64,000 nt of DNA from NCBI RefSeq assembly GCF_021869535.1, contig NW_026262593.1, positions 61,774,318 to 61,838,317 on the forward strand, in the 5' to 3' direction. Below are positions 56,195-64,000 of the stretch, one piece after another. The stretch's first letter is position 1; every line of letters starts with the position of its first letter. Under the pieces are notes generated by a model that was not told where the DNA came from, ran no database searches, and saw nothing but the letters and a program-made list of their open reading frames with translations. Source of the stretch: Mytilus californianus (Eukaryota > Mollusca > Bivalvia > Mytilida > Mytilidae). The position numbers were made by a program, and so were the translations under genes.

Positions 56195-56465
56195 TACCCC
56201 CACTTTAAAAAAGGGGGTATACTGTTTTACCTCTGTCTGTCCTTCCGTCAGTCCTTCCGTCTGTCCGTCCCATGAATATTTTCGTCGCATTTTTCTCAGG
56301 AACTACTTGACAAGGATTTCTGAAATTTGGTTTCAGGGTTTATATAAGTAAGTTACACCGTGTGATGTGTTTTCAGATTCATCACTCAACAACTTCCTGT
56401 TTACCGTCAAATATTTGGGCTGGGGGTATCATCAGTGAGCAGTAGCTAGAAGTTTCACTTGTTTT
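56195..56465 (+). mobile_element. Short element with ATACCCCC ends
   Basis: ATACCCCCACTTTAAAAAAG GGGGTATACTG at the left is a hairpin. Pyrimidine-rich CTGTCTGTCCTTCCGTCAG follows, then a 150-bp body, ending GGGGGTATCATCAGTGAGCA. This is a common style of bivalve dispersed element, related in layout to 62955-63615. The open frame across it is not a gene. Confidence 0.6.
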
Positions 56466-57048
56466 TCTTTTAAATACCAAAATTTTGAGAAAGGCTATGT
56501 ACTGTAAAAGGGGTTTTGAAGGAGAAATGGCTAAGATTAGAATATTTTTTTTTTTAAAAATCCTTATATAAAGTACGTAAATACAATATACATGTAGATT
56601 GTAAAAAGTAGAATAAAATTTTGAACAAATTTGAAAAACATTGTATTATGTAAACTTGCTTGATAACTATAAGTTTTCAATTTAATCCCATTTTACTGTT
56701 AAATATACATTTGCATGTCTCTTTTGCTAAAAAAAATAAGGCAAATGCAGAATAACCATTTCAACATGTGAGCTTTGTATTAGTGAAATGTATTGTACAT
56801 GCTGTCGTACTGTGAGTTCAGCAATTATTGCGATTTTGCTTTTTTAGACCAAAATGCCAATATTATATTTGCGATACTGGGATAAATCCTGCTGCATTCA
56901 TATAAAAAAATCCAAAATGCAAGTTTAAATTATTGCAATAACAACCCTGTTGCTTTTTTTGCAATAATAAAAACATCATAATAATTTTGGAATTTACAGT
57001 ATATCTACCATTCTACATATATATTTAAAGTGTATTATTTTATTTTAG

Positions 57049-57163
57049 GGCATCAATGAGTCATTATTTCTTACCAGATTCCTATATTTACATGAATATG
57101 TTTGTACTGCTGATTGGTGTATTTGCCATTGTGATGAATGAGTCTGTAGATGCAGTTTTTATG
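57049..57163 (+). CDS. AGTRAP: AGTRAP-like gene, coding exon 3
   Basis: Acceptor TTATTTTAG, donor TTTATG/GTATAT. One base completes Trp, then 38 codons: ASMSHYFLPDSYIYMNMFVL then LIGVFAIVMNESVDAVFM. The pattern N-x-x-x-L-x-x-G-V-x-A-hydrophobic...x-S-V/I-D-A matches the second membrane segment and the SIDAI-type motif of AGTRAP, the most family-specific part. Exons 1-3 give 59 residues, one open frame across both junctions. The later membrane segment(s) and cytoplasmic tail must be in exons beyond the window; I found none to 64000. Confidence 0.82.
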
Positions 57164-59260
57164 GTATATTCACATTGTTTATTGTAATTAAGAAAAAATT
57201 ATCAAAAAACAAAGACAACTATGCTCTTGAGCATGCTTAGAACATTGTAGAAAAATACGATTTTGTGCAATGCTCTAAGTAAATTTTAGTTCTGATTTTC
57301 AAGATAGAAAAGAAAATAAACATGATGAAATAAACTTTTAAATGCATTTCAAACTGTAATAAAGCAGGTCAATATTAATCTTGAAAAAAAGAAACTCAAA
57401 ATGTTTCACACAGACAGTATCATTATAATCTTTATCAATAATTATGTACTAAGCCAAAAGAAAAGATGAAAAAAAAAATCTTATACATATGTTCTTGCCT
57501 TCTTTTTAATTGTTGAATGATAATAACAATAAAAAGCTGGGTATGAAATACCATTTTGTAGTTCCTGCAAGTTGAATCATATTTCCAAATAAATTCCTAT
57601 ATTTGTGTATTTAGTATAAAATTTGACAAATTTATGAGTCTTTATCTCTGATGAAGTTTTTGTACTAATCAAAGTCCGATGTGTGAATCACGATTAATTC
57701 ATGTAAACATTCAAAAATCCAGTTTTGGGTATTCAGGAACGTCAAGGCAGTTCGAGATATTTCCATGCAATAACTTGAGAACCTTTAAACCAATTAATAG
57801 AAAAACAAAGGATATGGGGTATCCATCCATGACATAAAATCAGTACATGTACAGCAAAAAATACACAAAGAGCAAAAGAACAACGAAGCTTTTTAAATTT
57901 TAATTCATTGTTAATGACGATAAAATGCTGGTAAATTTGTTTATGTATGATTTCAGTACCAGCAAGGATGTACTTGGGTCAGGCTTATGAATTTTTGTCA
58001 AATGTTCGGACTCCTTGTCAAGGATCCGGAAATTTTTCCAGACAATTTCGGTCATTTTGAGATGTTGAAAAGTTGGTGCCCCTTTTCAAATTGTCGATAT
58101 CAACTTGACTATATTCATAGCATCAACGAACATGACGAACTTGTATTGCTGTTTCATCGCATTTACTAAGTAAATGTCTTACCATTACCATGAAGGACAG
58201 TTTAGGGAAGGCAACAGTCTAAAATTGAAATGATTTTAATGACTCAAAATGGTTAATTTCTCAGACATTGCATACGTTTCTTTCGATTTGACAAAAGTTA
58301 AAACCGGAAGTTTGCGATATTTTAAAGTACGAATAATTCCAGATTCATTTCCGGGATTTGTTTTGTTTATCAAATTGACAGGAAATCACCGTTTATGGCT
58401 TTTTTATTTTATTACCTTTAAAAGTGTTTGAATATAACAGATAATAGTTGCACTCGTTTAATTTAGCATGAAATCAATTTGCATTTTACGATTAAATATT
58501 AAATTTGCTGAAGACATTTTCACGCTTGCGTATTACATAGTAAATAAAGCACACGTGTTACTCACGAAAAAATACTTTTTTCTACGTAAATTTAGATTTA
58601 ATTTTTTAATCAGAATTGATGACTGTCTTTGATGAAAAGTAAATAAATAATGAATACACTTGTCAGGGAACTTTAATGTTTTAAAGATATTATTCTGAGC
58701 TTGTGATCACTGTCAGGTGTGAATTAAAACCACAGGTAAAAAGTGATTAGCGATCATTAGCCAATGTTTCCCGGAGGCATTGATATAGATATTAGGAGGG
58801 CCCTCAGGATTATCAAACTACTGTAGTGGCAGTTTTATTACAGGAAAGGGATTATAAACAAAAACAAGTGATCACAAGTGCAAAATGGCGATTAAGAAAT
58901 CCGATTTCAAACATTGAGTCAATGAAATGACCGAAATTACTTCTGTAAAAAAATAAAATTTGTCCTAAATCCAAATTACTCGTTTAGGACAAATAGTTTC
59001 ATCTTAGGACATGACTGGCAAATATGACTGTTTCCGGACCCTTGCTCCTTGTGTTTTTTTCTAAGATACAGGGTAAAATATTTTGCCATGTATCACCAAC
59101 TTTTCTTTTCACAGAAGACTTCAATAGCTCGTAAAAAGGTTTTTACCAAAATCAAAGAAGATTCTAGAGTTTTTTCTTAAGATTTGAGACCCATATAATG
59201 CCATGCTATGTATAAGGTAAAAGTCTGAGTCAGCCTTTTTCCTACATTTTCAGTGGCAGA
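57164..59260. other. AGTRAP-like intron 3, left part
   Basis: No exon seen. Near 57990-58060 a GTCAAGGATCCGGAAAT block and near 59025-59045 a TTTCCGGACCCTTGCTCC block form a loose inverted pair about 1 kb apart, with GTCCTAAA / TTTAGGACAAA repeats at 58955-59005. This suggests a decayed TIR element. The plus frames at 57987-58169 and 58249-58431 lie inside it. Confidence 0.4.
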
Positions 59261-59383
59261 TCCAGAAATTTTCATAAAGGGGGGCCCACTGACTGCCAAA
59301 GAGGGGGCCCGCTCTAGTCATGCATCAGTGATTCCCTAAATAATCAACCAAATTGGTAATTTTAAGGAAATTTTGCAGTTTTT

Positions 59384-60527
59384 ATACGACCGCAAATCGT
59401 ATATTGGTATGACGTTGGCGTCGTCGTTGTCGTCGTCGTCGTCCGAAGACACATTAGTTTTTCGCACTCTAACTTTAGTTTAAGTGAATTGATCTCTACC
59501 ATAAGGTTCAATACCCCAAAAGGAAGGTTGGGATTGATTTTGGGGGGTTATGGTACCAACGGTAAAGGAATTAGGGGCCAAAAAGGGGCCAAAAATAAGC
59601 ATTTTTGTAACTTCCAGACATAACTTGTGTGTTAGTGTATGGATCTCTCTGACATTGTACCATAAGGTTCCATATCACAAAGGGAATGCTGGGATTAATT
59701 TTGGGGGTAATTGCCTCAAAATTGTAGGAATTAGGGCCAAAAAGGGGCAAAAAACAAGCATTTTTCTAGTTTTATGACAATAACTTAAGTGTAAGTGTAT
59801 GGATCTCTCTGAAATTGTACTGCATGGTACCATACCATAAAGGGAAGGCTGGGATTGATTTTGGGGGTAATTGCCTCAAAATTTTAGGAATTAGGGGCCA
59901 AAAAACAAGCATTTTTATACAACCATTCTAGTTTCAGGACAATTACTTGTGTGTAAGTGCATGGATATCTCTGAAATTGTACTACAAGGTTCCATATCAC
60001 AAAGGGAAAGCTGGGTTTGAGTTTGGGGATAATTGCCCTAAACGTTTAGGAATTTGGGGCCAAAAAGGGGCCTAAAAATAAACATTTTTCTTGTTTCCAG
60101 ACAATAACTTGTGTTCAAGTGTATGGATCACTCTGAAATTGTACTGCAAGGTATCATACCACAAAGGGAAGGCTGGGATTGAGTTTGGGGGTGATGAATC
60201 ATAAGGGGGTTCAAATAATTTGGGGGAAGGATATTTTTTTCCTTTTTTTCCTTTTTTTTTCTTTAAAATTTTCCATTTTAAATTGGTAATTTCTGATTGA
60301 TATATAAAAGCAAATAATAATGATATGGTTTGAATAGGTAAATTTAAATTTTTTAAGTTCTTAGACCACATTTATTCTGTGTCAGAAACCTATGCTGTGT
60401 CAAATATTTAATCACAATCCGATTCAGTTCTGTATCAAGCTTGAATGTTGTGTCCATATTTGCCCCAACTGTTCAGGGTTTGACCTCTGCGGTCGTATCA
60501 AGCTGCGCCCAGCGGAGCATTTTATTG
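59384..60527 (+). mobile_element. Tandem-core element with ACGACCGCAA ends
   Basis: The left end TTTTTATACGACCGCAAA is followed by GTATTGGTATGACG and a GTC microsatellite (59415-59445). Core units of about 160 bp follow, with GTGTATGGATCTCTCTGAAA-type starts near 59633, 59795, 59955 and 60118. The right end has TGCGGTCGTATCAAGCTGCG and CCCAGCGGAGCATTTT. Head, microsatellite and tandem core are as in the 31903 element, but the sequences differ. Confidence 0.7.
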
Positions 60528-61130
60528 GTTATTATCTTGAATATTATAATAGATAGAGATAAACTGTAAACAGCAAAATTGTTCAGCAAAATAAGATCTA
60601 CAAATGAGTTAGCATGACCAAAATTGTCAATTGACCCCATAAGGAGTTATTGCCCTTTAAAAAGTAAATTTTTCACAATTTTTCGTAAATTTTTGTGATC
60701 TTTTACAAAAATCTTTTCCTCTGAAACTACTAGGCCAAATTAAACCAAACTTGGCCTAAATCATCCTTAGGGTATCTAGTTTAAAAAATATATCCGATGA
60801 CCCCTGCCCATCAACCAAGATGACTGCCATGGCTCAAAATAGAACATAGGGTTTACTATAGAAGCATGAGAAGTGTATGAGAAAATTGTAAAACAACGAT
60901 TTCAAATGATCACAACTTGAAAACTAATTTAAATAATGATAAGGGGTCTTCAGTAACTATTGTAAGACTACAATGGGATGACCTGCTTTTAATTTAACCA
61001 AACTTGGTCTTAATCATTATTGGGTTATCTAATACTATTTATTATGATTTTAACCTTATTTTACATGATTTCCAAAACCACAGTAAATACAGGTGAGCGA
61101 CACAGGCTCTTGAGAGCCTCTAGTTAAAAA
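60528..61130 (+). repeat. Dispersed element, GAGCGACACAGGCTC end
   Basis: A body of two diverged units (CCAAATTAAACCAAACTTGG / TTTAACCAAACTTGGTCTTA about 230 bp apart) ends AGGTGAGCGACACAGGCTCT TGAGAGCCTCTAGTT, with a small GGCTCTTGAGAGCC hairpin. Such a 3' hairpin is again Helitron-like. The family is not assigned. Confidence 0.5.
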
Positions 61131-61382
61131 ATCAAATATTTCTGAAAAGGAGTTCATAACCTGTCAATATTTTAAGCTTATTTGGTTCCTTAACTAATGC
61201 TCTTCTGACTTAGAGTATCAATTCTCCGCACAACTCTTTTTTTTATGGTATAATTACATTGTAGTGTTAGCACTCTCATCATGCTCATGTGTACAATTCT
61301 TGCCCGATTTTTATGAAACTTATATTGTAGGTTTAAATCAGCAATGTCTTTGACAAGTACGAAAATCAGTGCCAGTCAATAG

Positions 61383-62610
61383 TTTTTGTCGAGCCTGCGA
61401 CTTTTGTCGCAGAAAGCTCGACATAAGGATAGTGATCCGGCGGCGGCGGCGTTAGCTAATTTCTTAAAAGCTTTATATTTTAGAAGGTGGAAGACCTGGA
61501 TGCTTCATACTTTGTATATAGATGCCTTATGTTACAAAGTTTCCATCTGTCACATGTCCATTGTCCTTGATCTCATTTTCATGGTTCAGTGACTACTGGA
61601 AAAAAAAAGTTAACATTTTTTGTAATGTTAATTTCTCTCTTATTATGAGTAATAGGATAACTATATTTGGTATGTGGATACCTTGCAAGGTCCTCATGCC
61701 CGTCAGACAGTTTTCACTTGACCTCTACCTCGTTTCATGGATCAGTGAACAAGGTTAAGTTTTGGTGGTCAAGTCCATATCTCAGATACTAGAAGCAATA
61801 GGTCTAGCATATTCGGTGTATGGAAGGACTGTAAGGTGTACATGTCCAACCGTCAGGTGTCATCTGACCTTGACCTCATTTTCATGGTTCAGTGGTAATA
61901 GTTAAGTTTTTGTGTTTTGGTCTGTTTTTCTTATACTGTATGCAATAGGTCACTATATTTGGTGTATGGAATGATTGTAAGGTGTACATGTCTAGCTGGC
62001 AGGTATCTTCTGACCTTGACCTCATTTTCATGGTTCAGTGGTCAAAGTTAAGTTTTTGAGTTTTGGTCTTTTTTTCTAATACTACATGTATATGCAATAG
62101 GTCATCTATATTTGGTGTATGGAAATATTTTATAATGTACATGTCAGTCTTGCAGGTTTTATTTGACCTTGACCTCATTTTCACGGTTCATTGCTCAGTG
62201 TTAAGTTTTTGTGTTTTGGTCTGTTTTTCTAATACTATAAGCAATAGGTCAACTATATTTGTTGTATGGAAGGATTGCAAGCTGTACATGTCTGCCTGGC
62301 ATGGTTCTTCTGACCTTGACCTCATTTTCATGGTTCATTGGTCAATGTTTAGTTTTCTTGATTAAGTCTATCTTAGAAACTATAAACATGATAAACAATA
62401 GGTCAACTATATTTAGTGTATTTAATGATTGTAAGGTGTACATGTATTTCTTGTTTGGTTTATATGACCTTGACCTCATTTTCTTGGATCATGTTAAGTG
62501 TATGTGATAGTTGTAGTAAAGCTTTATATTTAGGACTATCAACATAATATCAATGATTAGTAAAGAAGGCGAGACATTTCAGCGTGTGCACTCTTGTTAT
62601 AAGAGTGATG
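61383..62610 (+). mobile_element. Tandem-core element, shared head, different body
   Basis: The head TTTTTGTCGAGCCTGCGACT, then CGCAGAAAGCTCGACATAAG, is clearly akin to that of 31903-32789, followed by a GGC microsatellite (61438-61455). The core is unrelated: about five units of 145-155 bp with TGACCTTGACCTCATTTTCA near 61866, 62010, 62164, 62309 and 62464. It ends with AGAAGGCGAGACATTTCAGC GTGTGCACTCTTGTT. Confidence 0.7.
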
Positions 62611-62954
62611 GCTCTTAGAAATATTAATAATATGGAAAATTTCATTGTTAGTTCTCTCATGTGTACAATTCTTACCAGATTTTTATAAAACTTATATTAT
62701 AGGTGTATATCAGCATTGTCTTGGACAAGTTCAAAAATCAGTGCTGATGAACTACTTTGACGCGTTTAAAAGAGTTATGCCGCTTGGAAACATTAATTAC
62801 ATGTACATGTATATGGAAATTTGCATTGTTAGTGCTTTCATGTGTACAATTCTTGCCAGATTTTTATCAAATTTATATTGTAGGTTTACATCAGCAATGT
62901 CTTAGACTTTTTCGAAAAATCAATTGGAACTATGTTCTTTAATATATTCTAGAT

Positions 62955-63615
62955 TTTTATGCCCCTGCCGAAGCGGAGGGGGCATTAAGTTTTACCCTTG
63001 TCTGTCTGTCTGTATGTCCCAAAATTGGTTTTCGTTCTCTAACTTAAGTTTGCCTCAATCAAATGTTATCAAACTTATACACAATGCTTATTACCACAAA
63101 ACACAGATCAAGTTTGAATTTTGGTGGCGACACTTTTACTGTTCTAGAGTTATGCCTCTTTCATGTCTTTACAAATGGAAAAATTGCTAAATTTTTCATT
63201 TTTTTTCTAAATATATCAATGATGTCATTGTTCAAGTAATTTTTAAAATTGAAGTTATCTTCCTTTGTCCATGATTATAGTTGAATCAACTACAATCAAT
63301 GCTTTATACAATGCAATGTTTAATTTTGCCTTCCACTGATAAAACACAGATCAACATGATCAAGTTGAATTTGGGTAGTGTCACTTTAACCATTATTGAG
63401 TTATGCCCCTTTATAAATCGAAAAATTGCAAAATATTTAGTTTCCGTTCTGTAACTTAAGTTTGCCCCAACTAAACATGAAACCTATACACAATACTTAT
63501 TACCACAAAACTAAGATCAAGTACAAATTTGGGTAGCGTCACTTTTATTGTTCTTGAGTTATGTCCCTTTATAATGTTGTATGCAAGCGGGGGCATCATC
63601 TGTGTCTATGGGGAT
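62955..63615 (+). mobile_element. Element with ATGCCCC / GGGGGCAT ends
   Basis: The left TTTTATGCCCCTGCCGAAGC GGAGGGGGCAT hairpin is followed by TACCCTTGTCTGTCTGTCTG. Two or three units of about 210 bp follow with GAGTTATGCC(C/T)CTTT and TTTGCC(T/C)CAA blocks. The right end reads AAGCGGGGGCATCATCTGTG. Layout is as at 56195-56465. Confidence 0.6.
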
Positions 63616-64000
63616 ACATTCTCCATTTTTTTAATTTCACCTGACTACATCCTTAAATGTTAAAGAAACGGTTTGCTGCCATTTTGACAACCTGTTTTAA
63701 TCCTACATTGGCATGATTGGGTTGAAAAATTACATTCATCTAAAAGGAAGGACTGAAAATGTTGTTTAAGGATGTTCTCTTCTCTTGTTATAGAATTTTT
63801 GCCAGATATTAAGAATCCTCTGGTTTTATCCATGTAGTGCCATTAAAAACTTTTGCCCACTAACCTCTACTTTTCTTTTCATAATATCATTACAAAAAGT
63901 TTAAAAAGTCATATTTCAAAATCTTATAAAATCCTTGTTATTTTTTCATAGTTTTTGAAAGAAAAAATATGCCAATGTTAAATGTATGAAAAATCTAGAG
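63616..64000. other. Window end, intron of AGTRAP-like gene
   Basis: AT-rich, no exon recognised. The missing 3' exons of the AGTRAP-like gene are expected further right. Confidence 0.4.

Noticed and set aside
56112-56351. 79-codon frame with SVCPSVSPSVCPS.
   Set aside because: It is a translation of the CTGTCTGTCC microsatellite-like part of a dispersed element.
61386-62942. Series of plus frames with repeated DLDLIFMV-like phrases as a repeat protein.
   Set aside because: The phrases are translations of 150-bp DNA repeat units in varying frames; the frames are short and unlinked by splice sites.

Overview
The window looks like nuclear DNA of a bivalve mollusc, most likely a mussel (Mytilus or a close relative). 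It is AT-rich and gene-sparse, with small exons bounded by GT/AG sites and separated by kilobase introns. It is packed with short dispersed repeats of the kind I associate with mussel genomes: foldback elements, tandem-core elements carrying GTC/GGC microsatellites, and a SINE-like family. The organism call rests on remembered repeat style and gene structure, not on a database search.

Three protein-coding loci can be supported. (1) Positions 17177 down to 2873, minus strand: a gene of at least six coding exons for a Ser/Asn-rich, probably disordered protein with a short charged coiled coil at its C terminus. Four exon junctions keep phase exactly. One junction (exon 2 to exon 3) needs at least one further exon. 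I do not recognise the family. (2) From at least 28403 down to 24798, minus strand: the 3' part of a second unrecognised gene with a Lys/Arg-rich exon, a possible 50-nt exon and a terminal exon. (3) From 52338 to beyond 57163, plus strand: the first three coding exons of an AGTRAP-family membrane protein (type-1 angiotensin II receptor-associated protein), including a 9-codon first exon. The rest should lie beyond the right edge.

Region by region: 1-17400 is gene 1 with repeats in its introns. 17400-24800 is intergenic and holds a decayed Ty3/Gypsy-like LTR retrotransposon with two LTR-like copies and two gag fragments, a tRNA-derived SINE, and weak orphan frames. 24800-28400 is gene 2. 28400-35600 is repeats: a foldback element, a tandem-core element, a 178-bp triple tandem repeat, and a terminal-inverted-repeat (TIR) element with long G and C tracts. 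35600-49900 is a nested set of transposable elements. A broken non-LTR retrotransposon (LINE) has its ORF1 region near 35.6-38.0 kb and its endonuclease/reverse transcriptase region at 46.1-49.9 kb. Between them lies about 8 kb that includes a 7.2-kb CACTA-like element with a TTA target duplication, itself filled with further elements. Another 792-bp insert with a 15-bp target duplication splits ORF1. 49900-52300 holds an antisense reverse-transcriptase fragment and orphan frames. 52300-64000 is the AGTRAP-like gene, whose introns carry a TIR element, MITEs and four tandem-core or simple dispersed elements.

No rRNA, stand-alone tRNA, CRISPR array or prokaryotic operon is visible. The host genes show no evident pathway link. 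The most informative structures are the AGTRAP-like gene model, the CACTA element nested between the two halves of the LINE, the modular tandem-core repeats that share one head on different bodies, and the small nested retro-insert.
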